The notes: a model not told the origin generated them from the sequence alone. A stretch of DNA of 58,364 nucleotides from an uncultured Clostridia bacterium (GCA_934278925.1 CAKQWJ010000015.1:1-58364), one strand, 5' to 3'. Positions 14,847 to 23,945 are shown, counted from the first letter of the stretch. Translations and numbers: made by a program.

Positions 14847-15806
14847 ATGTCATTTTCTGCAGATGTGAAGGCGGAGCTCGCCCGAATTAAGGTGGAAAAA
14901 AAATGCGACATGCTGGCGGAGATTTCCGGTTTTTTCCGGGTATCGGGAAGCCTGCGTCTGGCGGGGGGCGGCCGCTTCATCATCGTGGCCTCCACGGAAA
15001 ACCCGGCCATTGCGCGGCATTACAAAACCCTGATTAAGGAGTATTTCGGCAGCAACGCCCGGCTGGAGATGGAAGAATCCCAGATGCCGGGGCGCAACGG
15101 ATATCGGTATTCCCTCACCATCAGTCCGGATGAGAAGAGCTCTCAGATTCTGAGGGAAACGGGCATGATGCTGATTCGAGAAGGAAACGACTATCTGAGC
15201 GACGGAATCTACCAGCCCATTGTCAGCAAGAAATGTTGCAAGAAAGCCTATCTGCGGGGGCTGTTCCTGGGATGCGGAACCATTTCCAATCCTAACCGGA
15301 GCTATCACCTGGAATTTGTGCTCACCAGCGAGCAAGTGGCGAACGACCTGAAGAAACTCATCGGTTCCTTTGTGGACCTTTCCGCCAATGTGACCCGCCG
15401 GAAGGAGGATTACATCGTCTATATCAAGAAGGCGGATTACATCAGCGATATACTGGGCATCATCGGCGCCAGCCAGGCACTCCTGGATTTCGAAGGAATC
15501 AAGGTGAACCGAAGCACGCGGGGCGAAGCGCAGCGGATTTCCAACTGCGACAACGCCAACGTGGACCGAAGCCTGAGCGCCTCGGAGGAACAGATTCGGA
15601 ACATTCAGCGCATCGAAGAACTGGTGGGGATGGACTCCCTGTCCCCGGGCCTTCGGGACGTGGCGCGAATTCGCCTGGAACGTCCGGATGCCAACCTGGG
15701 GGAAATCGGGGAAATGCTTTCCCCACCGGTGAAAAAACCGGCGGTCAGCAAGCGGTTCGCGAAAATCAAAGCGCTGGCGGATTCGCTGGAACAGAAGAGC
15801 GAATAA
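14847..15806 (+). CDS. whiA: WhiA-type DNA-binding protein
   Basis: The 319-aa protein begins 'MSFSADVKAELARIKVEKKC' and has an N-terminal LAGLIDADG-like fold ('AEISGFFRVSGSLRLAGGG', 'KAYLRGLFLGCGTISNPNRS'). The C-terminal helix-turn-helix contains 'LSPGLRDVARIRLERPDANL'. WhiA controls sporulation genes in actinomycetes and affects division and chromosome segregation in Bacillota; the endonuclease catalytic residues are normally lost. Its ATG directly follows the rapZ stop codon. Confidence 0.95.
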   Translation: MSFSADVKAELARIKVEKKCDMLAEISGFFRVSGSLRLAGGGRFIIVASTENPAIARHYKTLIKEYFGSNARLEMEESQMPGRNGYRYSLTISPDEKSSQILRETGMMLIREGNDYLSDGIYQPIVSKKCCKKAYLRGLFLGCGTISNPNRSYHLEFVLTSEQVANDLKKLIGSFVDLSANVTRRKEDYIVYIKKADYISDILGIIGASQALLDFEGIKVNRSTRGEAQRISNCDNANVDRSLSASEEQIRNIQRIEELVGMDSLSPGLRDVARIRLERPDANLGEIGEMLSPPVKKPAVSKRFAKIKALADSLEQKSE

Positions 15807-15834
15807 CGAAATCAATATACAGTGGAGAAAAACA

Positions 15835-17319
15835 ATGGATAAGGGTACAGTGGTGGAACTCACCATTACGGATATGACGGATGACGGCAAGGGCATCGGT
15901 CATATGGACGGCCTGACGGTGTTCGTAGACGGAAGCATTCCGGGGGACACCGTTCGGGGCAAAATCGTACAGGATAAGAAGCGATATGCGGTGGCGGAAC
16001 TGGAGGAAATCCTCACCCCTTCGCCGAACCGAGAAGAAGCGGTATGTCCGTACTTCGGCCGCTGCGGCGGCTGCTCCCTCCAGAGCATGAAGTATGAAGC
16101 ACAGCTCGCTATGAAAAAAGAACACGTGGAAAACAAACTCACCCGAATCGGCGGACTGGAACATCCGTTGGTTCGGGATGTTGTGGTTGCCGGCGATGAG
16201 CCGGATCTCCATTACCGGAACAAAGCGACTTTTGCCGTGTACGACGGTCCGAACGGCCCGGCGGTGGGTTTCCGGGAAAGAGGCAGCAATCGCGTAGTGG
16301 ACATCGACGACTGCATGCTTCAGAAAGAACCGGTGATGGCGGTGGCCGATGCCATCCGCAAGCTCATCGAACAGCACAAAATCACCGTCTACAAGGAGCC
16401 GAAGCGCTACGGCCGGGGCCAGAATCAGAAGCCTCCGAAGCAGAGCAACACCGTAAAACTCCGGGAGGTCACGGTGAAAGCCTGCGAGGGCACCGGTGAA
16501 ATCATGGTGGTGCTCACCGTCACCGGAAAGCAGCTTCCCAACGCTGAGGACATCGTCTACGCTATGGACGACGCCATCGACGAAGTGTCGGAAGAGTACG
16601 CACTGGAAAGCGTGATTTTGGAAGTGAAAAAAGGCGACATCCACGACTTCGCCAAGGATTACATCCCGCTTGCGGGTAAAAGAACCATTAACGACCGCAT
16701 CCAAGTGGCCGGCCGGGATCTGGAGTTCGAGATCTCCGGTTCCGCGTTCTATCAGGTGAACACCAATCAGATGACCCGCCTTTATGAAAAAGCGCGGGAA
16801 TACGCCGGCCTCTCCGGCGAAGAAGTGGTCTTCGACCTGTACTGCGGCATCGGCACCATCGGCCTGTCTATGGCAGACCAAGCGGCTATGATTGTGGGCA
16901 TCGAAGAAGTGCCCGGCGCCGTTCTGGACGCCAACCGGAACGCCGTCATCAACGGAATCGTGAACGCCCGCTACTATACCGGCCGAGCCGAAGAGATCCT
17001 CCCGAGACTTCTGGACTCCGAGGACAAGCTTTACGCCGATTACCTCTACAAAGACGACCTTCGGGAACGCAGTAAAGTCGTCATTCTGGATCCCCCTCGC
17101 GGCGGCTGCGCCCCGAGCCTTCTGGAAACCGTCTCCGCCATTCAGCCAGACCGCATCGTGTACATCTCCTGCGACGCCGGCACCCTGGCCCGAGACATCA
17201 AAATCCTGCAGCAAAACGGCTACATCTTCGACGAAGCCACCCCGGTCGAAATGTTCGCCTGGACGATGCATGTGGAGACATGCTGTCTCCTACGAAAGCG
17301 AGACGCAGTCGAAGCTTGA
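15835..17319 (+). CDS. rlmD: 23S rRNA (uracil-C5)-methyltransferase, RlmD/TrmA family
   Basis: The 494-aa protein has an N-terminal TRAM domain (residues about 1-60, 'GTVVELTITDMTDDGKGIG') and an Fe-S site 'CPYFGRCGGC' (Cys71, 77, 80) with a likely fourth Cys in 'DIDDCMLQ'. The C-terminal SAM-dependent methyltransferase has 'VFDLYCGIGTIGLSM', 'LDPPRGGC' and the catalytic Cys in 'IVYISCDAGTLARD'. It methylates a uridine in 23S rRNA. A 28-nt gap separates it from whiA, with an ATATACAGTGGAGAA ribosome site. It is the last core gene before the accessory island. Confidence 0.93.
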   Translation: MDKGTVVELTITDMTDDGKGIGHMDGLTVFVDGSIPGDTVRGKIVQDKKRYAVAELEEILTPSPNREEAVCPYFGRCGGCSLQSMKYEAQLAMKKEHVENKLTRIGGLEHPLVRDVVVAGDEPDLHYRNKATFAVYDGPNGPAVGFRERGSNRVVDIDDCMLQKEPVMAVADAIRKLIEQHKITVYKEPKRYGRGQNQKPPKQSNTVKLREVTVKACEGTGEIMVVLTVTGKQLPNAEDIVYAMDDAIDEVSEEYALESVILEVKKGDIHDFAKDYIPLAGKRTINDRIQVAGRDLEFEISGSAFYQVNTNQMTRLYEKAREYAGLSGEEVVFDLYCGIGTIGLSMADQAAMIVGIEEVPGAVLDANRNAVINGIVNARYYTGRAEEILPRLLDSEDKLYADYLYKDDLRERSKVVILDPPRGGCAPSLLETVSAIQPDRIVYISCDAGTLARDIKILQQNGYIFDEATPVEMFAWTMHVETCCLLRKRDAVEA

Positions 17320-17513
17320 GTAGATGAGACGCAGTCCGCAAGGGACGCCCAAGAACCCGAGCCGGAGGCGAAGGGTGATTGGCCGCGGCCTACTGCGACA
17401 TGCGCCCTCCTAAGTAGTAGAAAACCATTTATATAACAGAGCCAGATTCGCAAAAATTACACGTTCTATAGTAGAATTGTTTCTATTTGAGATAAGCGTG
17501 AAGGGAGATTATT
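17320..17513 (+). other. Intergenic boundary between core and island
   Basis: GC-rich sequence with the undecamer GAGACGCAGTC repeated (17300-17310, inside rlmD, and 17327-17337) changes to AT-rich sequence at about 17410. No gene is visible. This composition step marks the left edge of the accessory region. Confidence 0.5.
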
Positions 17514-18854
17514 ATGAAAGCGAATACGATGACAATTGAAAAGAGACTGGAAAACATGAAGAACTTCTACATCAAAACAGGAGAACTTCTTGATAACCTT
17601 CCAGATGCTATTCCGTACAACACAAGAGATTTTCTGAAAAATACTATCCTTGGAGATAAGGAACTCAAGCAGCTAATGGATGGCATTGACTCTCATAGAC
17701 CACCGAGGATTTTTCTTATAGGCAGGACTGGTGTTGGTAAAAGCAGCCTTATCAATGCAATGTGCGGTGCTTATGTTGCGAAGGTCAGCGACACAAAAAG
17801 CTGTACCGAGGGAACTGAAGTGTATCAGTGCAAAGATGAGGACAGGGTACTGATGGAGATTCTTGACACAAGAGGAATTGCTGAATCAGAGTCCTTAAAC
17901 AGCGATATGTCTGCGGAACAGATGCTGATTAATCAGATTAATGAGTTTTCTCCGGATGTTGCTATCATGATGCTCAACTGTACACACAGGGACGATATCA
18001 TTACAGATGTGGAGTTCATGAAAAAGGTGGCAAAGGACTATGCAGCCACAAATAATCTGAGACTTCCTATCGTCGTTGTTATAAATAAGTGTGACGAAAT
18101 GGCTCCGGCACGGTTTAAAATCCCGGACGAGTATCCAAGAAACAAAGTCGAGAAAATTAATGAGGTCGTTCAGCGCTATAAGGGCATCATTATTAAGAAC
18201 GGATTGAAAATCGATGACGTCATTCCGGTATCCTCACTGATTGATTGGCAGACTCCGGACGGTATGGAAGTATCCGTTGAAGAAATCGACAAACTCCCAA
18301 AACGTGATGTTGATAATCTTGAAATTGCATTTGACGGTCGCTACAGAATAGAGGAATTACTTGATATATTGGAAGAGGCCATCCAAGACTTCGAAGCGCA
18401 GATGGGTTTGAGGATGGCCGCCAGACTGAATGATGTGGTAACAAGAATTGCAAATCACCTTAATAAAGTGTTTACAGGACTATCTGCGACAGTGGCAGCA
18501 ACACCTATTCCGATATCGGACATCTACGTTCTGCTCATTCTTCAGTCGCTGCTTGTTGCACTAATCGCATCCCTTAGTGGAAGAGAATTGTCTCTTGATG
18601 CAGCAAAGGAGTTTATTTTCAGTGTTGGCAGTGTTGGAATCGCTGGCTATGGATTGAGACTTGCCGCACAGCAAGGGACTAAATTCATTAATGCAATATA
18701 TCCAGGCGCAGGTTCAATGGTAAGTGCAGGAATCGCGTCCCTTGGAACAAACGGAATCGGCAAGGCGGCTATCGCTTACTATATAGATGAGAAGACCGTA
18801 GAAGAAGCTAAACAGAAACTCGAGGAAGCAAGAGTAAAAAAGAAGAAGAAATAA
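17514..18854 (+). CDS. Septin/IRG-like GTPase with hydrophobic DUF697-like tail
   Basis: The 446-aa protein has a TRAFAC-type G domain: G1 'FLIGRTGVGKSSLINAM' (about residue 66), G3 'ILDTRGIAES', G4 'VVVINKCDEM'. The C-terminal about 130 residues have two hydrophobic stretches ('VTRIANHLNKVFTGLSATVA', 'IYVLLILQSLLVALIASLSG') and a Gly/Ala-rich segment, like DUF697 proteins that associate with membranes. The cellular role is unknown; similar GTPases occur in stress and phage-defence neighbourhoods. AAGGGAGATTATT precedes the ATG and a strong terminator follows, so it is monocistronic. Composition is AT-richer than the core operon. Confidence 0.8.
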   Translation: MKANTMTIEKRLENMKNFYIKTGELLDNLPDAIPYNTRDFLKNTILGDKELKQLMDGIDSHRPPRIFLIGRTGVGKSSLINAMCGAYVAKVSDTKSCTEGTEVYQCKDEDRVLMEILDTRGIAESESLNSDMSAEQMLINQINEFSPDVAIMMLNCTHRDDIITDVEFMKKVAKDYAATNNLRLPIVVVINKCDEMAPARFKIPDEYPRNKVEKINEVVQRYKGIIIKNGLKIDDVIPVSSLIDWQTPDGMEVSVEEIDKLPKRDVDNLEIAFDGRYRIEELLDILEEAIQDFEAQMGLRMAARLNDVVTRIANHLNKVFTGLSATVAATPIPISDIYVLLILQSLLVALIASLSGRELSLDAAKEFIFSVGSVGIAGYGLRLAAQQGTKFINAIYPGAGSMVSAGIASLGTNGIGKAAIAYYIDEKTVEEAKQKLEEARVKKKKK

Positions 18855-18870
18855 AAAGGATGATTCTATG

Positions 18871-18906
18871 AAGAGCTGCTGATGGAAGTAACCATCAACA
18901 GCTCTT
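18871..18906 (+). terminator. Terminator after the GTPase gene
   Basis: AAGAGCTG-TGATGG ... CCATCA-CAGCTCTT, about 14 bp interrupted by single-base bulges; the final TTT gives a short U tract. Confidence 0.8.
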
Positions 18907-18998
18907 TCTCATCGTCAAGCTGAGATTCCTTTCCAGGTGCAGGTTCTTTCATTACTTGGGTGCCGGCAAATCTAACTTTAACGACATCAACGAACGCA

Positions 18999-19312
18999 TC
19001 ATGAAGTTCCCGTGAAGTGTTGTGCATTTCCGGCAGTTCAGACCCAATCTGCACAACATTTTCGTCCAGGTGGCAGTTCTTTTTCTGCAATTAGAGTAAT
19101 CGCCAATCGACAATGGATTATCCTATTAGAATTACCCCGGATTCCCTCGAAAAACCTCACTATTTTTACGCCGAACCTGTCCGAAACGGGTCAGCTGCAC
19201 CCCAGCTCACCGCTTCGTCTTTGAAATGTTGGCGCAAAAAGCAGCTCCCGAGGGCAATATGCATAACGTTTCACACCAACTTCACAATCCGGCCCGGCGG
19301 TCACTCTAATTT
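18999..19312 (+). repeat. Interspersed intergenic repeat, copy B
   Basis: The left end has CATGAAGTTCCCGTGAAGTG and TTGTGCATTTCCGG, then GCACAACATTTTCG; the right end is TTTCACACCAACTTCACAA (19269-19288) followed by CTCTAAT. This matches copies A and C in order and orientation. The 18907-18998 and 19313-19376 flanks hold no recognisable gene. Confidence 0.78.
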
Positions 19313-19376
19313 CGCCGTTCCCGCCGTTTTCCGTCAGCGCCCGGCGTCCGCTCCTCGCAAATATCAGTTTATAAAG

Positions 19377-19434
19377 CAAACGAAAAATCAAACGCAAATA
19401 AATACGTTTATTTTTTCGTTTGTTTTGATATAAT
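19377..19434 (+). promoter_or_regulatory. Nested palindrome and -10 of the Schlafen-like regulator
   Basis: A perfect 11-bp inverted repeat CAAACGAAAAA (19377-19387) / TTTTTCGTTTG (19412-19422) encloses an inner AAACG (19390-19394) / CGTTT (19405-19409). A TATAAT (19429-19434) follows within 7 nt. It looks like a dyad operator for the downstream regulator. Confidence 0.6.
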
Positions 19435-19467
19435 AAAGGTGCGAAAACAGTAATGGAGGTTTGGCAG

Positions 19468-20727
19468 ATGAAAGAGAACCGTTCGTTTGAAGTGAAAGAG
19501 CGAGTAACAAATACATTTTTAAAGACAGTCAGTGCATATGCCAATTTTGGTGACGGGATCATCCGGTTTGGCATTACTGATGATGGCAAGTTTGTTGGGA
19601 TAGAAGATGCTGGTAATGCATGTCTGGATATAGAAAACAGAATAAACGACAGTATTTCTCCGGTGCCCGATTATCGGATATCTGTGGATGATGATACAAA
19701 TGTCATTACATTGGAAGTAAAAGAAGGAATCTATAAACCGTATTATTATAAATCAAAAGCTTACAAGAGAAATGATACGGCAACGATTGAAGTGGATCGT
19801 CTGGAGTTGAATCGTCTTATTCTGGAAGGTGAAGATCGTTCGTACGATGAATTAGTATCCGATGTGAAAGATCTCGAGTTTACAATCCTTGAGGGCAAGA
19901 TGAAAGAGCAGCTCGGTATCAGTGCTATCAGTACAGATATACTCAGGACTATCGGAGTACTTGGTGCAGACGGGAAATACAATAACGCAGGGGTTTTACT
20001 TGCTGATAAAAATGGAGCATATGGTATCGACTGTGCACGTTTTGGGGAAACGATAGATATAATATTGGATCGTGAGATTTTCGAACACAGATCGATACTG
20101 GAACAATATGATGAGGTGATCGATCTCTATCGAAAATATTATCAGTATGATGAAATCAAAGGTGCAATCAGAGAGAAGGTTGAGATCATTCCGGAAAAGG
20201 CGTTCAGAGAAACCATTGCAAATGCACTGGTGCACAGAGCCTGGGATGTGAGATCTCATATCAGAGTAGCAATGTATGAAGATCGCATTGAGGTTTTTTC
20301 ACCGGGAGGACTGCCAAAAGGCATCACAAAGGAGGAATATCTCAATGGACAGATATCAGTGCTGCGTAATCCGATTATCGGCGCTGTTTTCTTCCGGTTG
20401 AATATTATAGAAAGTTTTGGAACGGGCGTTCAGAGGATAAATGCAGCATATGTAGGCAGTAAGGCAAAACCGATACATGAGTTTTCTGAGAATATGATCA
20501 AAGTAACTTTGCCTGTGATCACATCCGGTGGAGATCTTACTGGCGATGAGAAAATCATTTACGACAGCATGGGCAGGCTTGGAAAAACAAGTTCTCAAAT
20601 CGCTAAGGCGGCAGGGTTTGGCAAAAATAAGACGTTAAAGCTATTGGGGATACTTGAGAAAAAAGGATATGTGATAAAGACAGGTAACGGCAGAGGAACG
20701 AAATACTCAACAAATTCCAGTTTGTAG
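19468..20727 (+). CDS. Schlafen/AlbA_2-domain ATP-binding regulator
   Basis: The 419-aa protein begins with an AlbA_2 (Schlafen-like) domain ('MKENRSFEVKERVTNTFLKT', 'AYANFGDGIIRFGITDDGKF'). A GHKL ATPase-like region follows ('FRETIANALVHRAWDVRSHI', 'SPGGLPKGITKEEYL', 'ESFGTGVQRI'). The C-terminus is a winged-helix domain ('SSQIAKAAGFGKNKTLKLLG'). Such proteins are annotated as transcriptional regulators and are frequent in defence islands. I chose ATG 19468, with GGAGGT 7 nt upstream, over ATG 19453, which lacks a site. Confidence 0.85.
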   Translation: MKENRSFEVKERVTNTFLKTVSAYANFGDGIIRFGITDDGKFVGIEDAGNACLDIENRINDSISPVPDYRISVDDDTNVITLEVKEGIYKPYYYKSKAYKRNDTATIEVDRLELNRLILEGEDRSYDELVSDVKDLEFTILEGKMKEQLGISAISTDILRTIGVLGADGKYNNAGVLLADKNGAYGIDCARFGETIDIILDREIFEHRSILEQYDEVIDLYRKYYQYDEIKGAIREKVEIIPEKAFRETIANALVHRAWDVRSHIRVAMYEDRIEVFSPGGLPKGITKEEYLNGQISVLRNPIIGAVFFRLNIIESFGTGVQRINAAYVGSKAKPIHEFSENMIKVTLPVITSGGDLTGDEKIIYDSMGRLGKTSSQIAKAAGFGKNKTLKLLGILEKKGYVIKTGNGRGTKYSTNSSL

Positions 20728-20926
20728 ACATGTTTGGGCAAACGAGGAAAAGGTGCGATAAGTTCGGGCAAACGTGGATAGGGCAATTTTGACATTCACA
20801 ATGTCCACTCTTGCCACGTGGAGACGGTTGTTCTGTTGACTAAAGTACATAATTGATAGTGTGAAAATGCTTGAAATATAAGACTTTTTCAGCGACTTGT
20901 GATAAATCTGGGGAAGGAGAGGACTC

Positions 20927-21650
20927 ATGAGAGACAGATCAAAAGAAATCGCTATGCTGGAGGATACGCTTAAGATCTTAAAGCAGGGCTGGTATGAAAA
21001 AAATGGCAAAAGGATACAGCTGAAACTTTCCGCAAAAGAAATGCAGGAGATACAGGTGTACCTGCCGGAAGAGGTGAAGAAAAATTGTTCTGATTCTGAG
21101 TTCAGCAGGTCGTTTGTGATTGGACGCTGCGGACATGGCTGTGAAAATATAGATTCTTTTGCACTTGCCAGAAAACGCCTTGGCGATACGTATCTTTTTA
21201 CCAGGGATGATCACGGCATTCTGGTTTTGAATCTTGCCAATCCTGTGCATCCGGGAGGCGGCGTTCGTAACGGTGCAAGAGCGCAGGAGGAAGACCTTTG
21301 CAGGAAAAGTTCACTTCTTCTTTCTCTGGAGAGCAAAGAAGCTCGGAAATATTATGATTATAACAAGTTCTTGGAGCCTGGGGCTGTGGTGCTTTCGGTA
21401 ATGATGCGCATGTAATCTCAGATCTTTTCTATAAAGCACTGAAGGAAATGAATTACAATAAATTAAGAGAGAAGGACCTGTTCCGCAGGATTGATTTTGC
21501 GGTGCTTGACCGGACGCAGGATCAGTATAATTTTAAAGAGTTTTATAGAAATTTTGCCTTCGATAATTTTTACCGGGATGAGGATCAGTGGAAAATGGAT
21601 GAAGCCATGAAGAGGATCAGAGAGACGGAGGTCAATCTGGACAAAATCCG
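20927..21650 (+). pseudogene. Broken PARG-like domain (TIGR02452), first part of a tri-domain gene
   Basis: AAGGAG-initiated frame at 20927 encodes a microbial poly(ADP-ribose) glycohydrolase-like N-terminal half with 'LNLANPVHPGGGVRNGARAQ' and 'EDLCRKSSLLLSLES'. At about 21380 it runs into the wrong frame and stops at 21415. In another frame the C-terminal hallmark 'WGCGAFGNDAHVISDLFYKA' follows at once. About 75 residues normally between these blocks are absent, so an internal deletion with frameshift joined them. The second frame continues into an ADP-ribosylglycohydrolase domain without a stop, showing that the original gene was a fusion. Intact members hydrolyse ADP-ribose linkages. Confidence 0.8.
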
Positions 21651-22668
21651 TGGCTCATTAGCAGGCGGCGCTGCAGGGGATGCTCTTGGCTATGCGGTCG
21701 AGTTCTGGGGTATGTTACACAGGCATATCAGGACTGGCTTTATACGCAGGAGTGTCCCTTCGATAAGCAGAAAATACAGGATCGCAGAGGAAATTATTCC
21801 TGTAGGTCATGGCTTGCGGATGTGCCGGAGCTTTATAGCAGCAGAGCACCGGGAAATACCTGTCTGTCTGCGCTTTCCGCTCAGAAGAACGGTAAAGACT
21901 TTGTGAACGATTATGCGAAAGAGCCACAGAATCAAAGCAAGGGCTGCGGCGGTATCATGAGAGTGGCTCCGGTCGCGCTGAATTATAAGCATATGGAGAT
22001 GGGCACACTGGACATGGAAGGCGCCCAGATCGCAGCTATCACCCATGGGCATTCCCTTGGTTATATGCCAGCGGCTATTGTGACGCACATTATCAACTGT
22101 ATCGTTTTCGGCGAAGAAAAGAAAACTCTTAAGAATATCGTAATTGAAGCCAGGGACAAGGTGGCAGAGATATTCCGGGGAGACAGGCATCTGAAGGAGC
22201 TTACCGATATTATTGATCTGGCAATCGAATTGTCCGGAAACGAGGCGGATGATCTTGATAATATCCACAGGTTAGGCGAGGGCTGGGTTGCAGAGGAAAC
22301 TCTCGGCATTGCTCTCTATTGTGCGCTTCGTCATCAGGATGACTTCTCGGCAGGTGTGATTTCGGCGGTTAATCATAAGGGCGACAGTGATTCCACTGGA
22401 GCGGTTACCGGTAATATTCTCGGTGCGCTTTTGGGATATGATGCCATAGAGGAGAAGTGGAAGACGAACCTGGAACTGATAGATGTCATTATTGAGATGG
22501 CAGACGATCTTTGCCATGGATGTCAGATGAGTGAAGTCGGTCATTATGAGGATCCGGACTGGATAAGAAAATACGTCTGTATGCAGTGGAAGGATGAAAG
22601 ACTTGATCCTGCAAAACAGACAAAGTTTGAAGCAGTCCGCGGAGATATTACAAAAAATCATGGCGTGT
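21650..22668 (+). pseudogene. Broken ADP-ribosylglycohydrolase (DraG-like) domain
   Basis: This is the middle part of the tri-domain fusion. The N-terminal motif 'IRGSLAGGAAGDALGYAVEF' is read in frame with the preceding PARG tail, but near 21712 the frame changes. About 60 residues, including the usual DDTQ metal-binding block, are missing. Downstream the correct frame gives 'YVTQAYQDWLYTQECPF', 'LADVPELYSSRAPGNTC', 'KGCGGIMRVAPVALNY' and the C-terminal metal-site motif 'NHKGDSDSTGAVTGNILGAL'. The domain is recognisable over 330 residues but cannot be active as encoded. Confidence 0.82.
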
Positions 22669-22933
22669 AGGCAATCGTAAATGCAGCCAATACGAGCCTT
22701 CTCGGAGGTGGCGGTGTAGACGGAGCGATCCACAGAGCGGCGGCATACACCCGGACTGCATTGGAACGGAGGCAAGTCAAAAGAACGTGAGCATATATCA
22801 TTTCCCACTGTATGAGGCAGTGAAGATCGCGGTAAGGACTGCCAAGGAGTTCGCAGCAGAGCATCCGGGAGAGCTAGATGTGATCATGTGGGTACTTTTC
22901 GATGATAATACTCTGAAGGCATACGCAGATTAA
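22625..22933 (+). pseudogene. Broken macro domain, third part of the tri-domain gene
   Basis: The frame continues from the glycohydrolase into 'FEAVRGDITKNHGV', then a TAG replaces the expected Asp codon of 'VDAIVNAANTSLLGGGGVDG'. After 'AIHRAA' the frame is lost. The C-terminal end of a macro domain resumes in another frame ('IYHFPLYEAVKIAVRTAKEF', ending KAYAD-stop at 22933). About 80 central residues are deleted. Macro domains bind or hydrolyse ADP-ribose derivatives. A related, apparently intact macro gene lies at 52360. Confidence 0.78.
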
Positions 22934-22937
22934 ACGC

Positions 22938-23036
22938 ATGTTAAAGAAGGCGTTTAACAAATTTTCCAATCTCAAGGGCCTTATATTTCACTCGGATCAG
23001 GGTTGGCAGTATCAGCATGTTTCCTATAGAACGGAA
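22938..23036 (+). mobile_element. Remnant of an IS3-family (IS150-like) transposase
   Basis: The translation '...NLKGLIFHSDQGWQYQHVSY' is the conserved integrase-core segment of IS3-family OrfB. Only about 30 codons remain; no inverted repeats or rest of the gene are present. The following sequence to 23178 has short degenerate coding-like stretches that I cannot assign. Confidence 0.75.
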
Positions 23037-23178
23037 AAATCCGGACCATGTTGGCGTGTCCCGACGGAAGACAAAGGCTTTGCGGGGAGGTTGACGTCAA
23101 CACGCTTATGTCCATCATCAAGAAGAAAATATCTGCCTTATACAAAAGGCAATCCCCGAGGGAAATGTGAAGACTCAT

Positions 23179-23216
23179 TTGCACTGTGGCTAAATATAGG
23201 TTATAATATAGCCACA
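23179..23216 (+). promoter_or_regulatory. Promoter and operator of the Phd/ParE-type pair
   Basis: TTGCAC (23179-23184), 17 nt, TATAAT (23202-23207). The inverted repeat GTGGCTA ... TAGCCAC (23186-23215) spans the spacer and -10, the position expected for antitoxin autorepression. Confidence 0.7.
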
Positions 23217-23233
23217 AGAAAGGAGCTGATTCT

Positions 23234-23491
23234 ATGCAGATTATTCCAATGCGTGATTTAAAGAATACGGTTGAAGTAGAACGTCGTTGTGCAGAAGAAA
23301 ACGGCCCTGTATTCGTAACCAAGAATGGATACGGAAGATTGGTTGTTATGGACATCGATTATTATGAAAAAACTATGAGAAAGGTGTATGAAGCAAAAAT
23401 AATCCTGGACGGTTTGGAAGATGTAAAATCTGGCAATACGGTAGATGGAAAAAGCGCAGTTTCTAATATAAGGAGCAAATATGGCATCTAA
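23234..23491 (+). CDS. Phd/YefM-type antitoxin
   Basis: The 85-aa protein starts 'MQIIPMRDLKNTVEVERRCA' and has 'GPVFVTKNGYGRLVVMDIDY', the strand-helix pattern of Phd/YefM antitoxins that bind the operator with the N-terminal domain and wrap the toxin with the C-terminal tail. AAGGAGC precedes the ATG. Its end overlaps the toxin start by 11 nt. It is expected to repress its own promoter. Confidence 0.9.
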   Translation: MQIIPMRDLKNTVEVERRCAEENGPVFVTKNGYGRLVVMDIDYYEKTMRKVYEAKIILDGLEDVKSGNTVDGKSAVSNIRSKYGI

Positions 23492-23813
23492 ATTTGGGTA
23501 TCGACTGACTCAAAAAGCAGAATCTGATTTAGATGGAATTGTCTCATATATTGCAGTCGAACTTTCAAATCCACCGGCTGCGTCTGATTTTGTAAATAAA
23601 CTGCAGGAAAATATTGAAGAAGCAAGAAACTTTCCTGAAAGCGGCTCTCTTATATACAATGATTTTTTACAAGCAGAAAACGTGCGGAAGAAATTGGTTG
23701 GAAATTATATAATGTACTATCTTCCGGATGCGGGAGAAAAAATAATTTACATTCTACGTATTGTATATAGTAAACGAAATATGGATGAAATTCTTAAAAA
23801 ACTGGATGTTTAA
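23481..23813 (+). CDS. RelE/ParE-family toxin
   Basis: The 110-aa protein has 'YRLTQKAESDLDGIVSYIAV', 'NPPAASDFVNKLQENIE' and 'NYIMYYLPDAGEKIIYILRI', followed by VYSKRNMDEIL: the RelE/ParE fold order of helices then beta-sheet. Residue-level assignment as ribonuclease (RelE) or gyrase poison (ParE) is uncertain, but the 'D(L/I)' helix and the 'R.VYSKRN' end favour ParE-like. It overlaps the antitoxin gene, and a terminator hairpin follows. It is likely an addiction module stabilising the island. Confidence 0.88.
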   Translation: MASKFGYRLTQKAESDLDGIVSYIAVELSNPPAASDFVNKLQENIEEARNFPESGSLIYNDFLQAENVRKKLVGNYIMYYLPDAGEKIIYILRIVYSKRNMDEILKKLDV

Positions 23814-23820
23814 TTACGTA

Positions 23821-23850
23821 AGCATCGGTCATAAGTTGATCGGTGCTTTG
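23821..23850 (+). terminator. Terminator of the toxin-antitoxin pair
   Basis: AGCATCGGTCA / TGATCGGTGCT, 11 bp with two G-U pairs, followed by TTTG. Confidence 0.7.
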
Positions 23851-23883
23851 TCATACTGCCAATTCGTCTTTGGATTTAAAAAC

Positions 23884-23927
23884 CAAGCTTCCCACCATTA
23901 GGTAAATACCCTGTGGTGAGAAGCTTG
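23884..23927 (-). terminator. Terminator of the cupin gene
   Basis: CAAGCTTC-CACCA ... TGGTG-GAAGCTTG stem-loop, 18 nt past the stop of the minus-strand cupin gene. Confidence 0.65.
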
Positions 23928-23945
23928 TTGTGTTTTGATGGAATA

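Noticed and set aside
19113..19433. Plus-strand frames in the 19-kb intergenic region, and similar ones at 55074-55578
   Set aside because: They lie inside interspersed repeat copies B and C and lack ribosome sites; frames differ between copies.
22664..22669. Readthrough or recoding at the stop in the macro domain
   Set aside because: The codon is TAG, not TGA, so selenocysteine insertion does not apply, and the frame is lost again 100 nt later.
20927..22670. Three separate functional ADP-ribose hydrolase genes
   Set aside because: Frames join across deletions into one fused ancestor and each part lacks core residues, so they are fragments, not genes.
22938..23261. A 107-codon frame as a gene
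   Set aside because: Its start is an IS3 transposase remnant and the rest is a chance fusion running into the antitoxin promoter.
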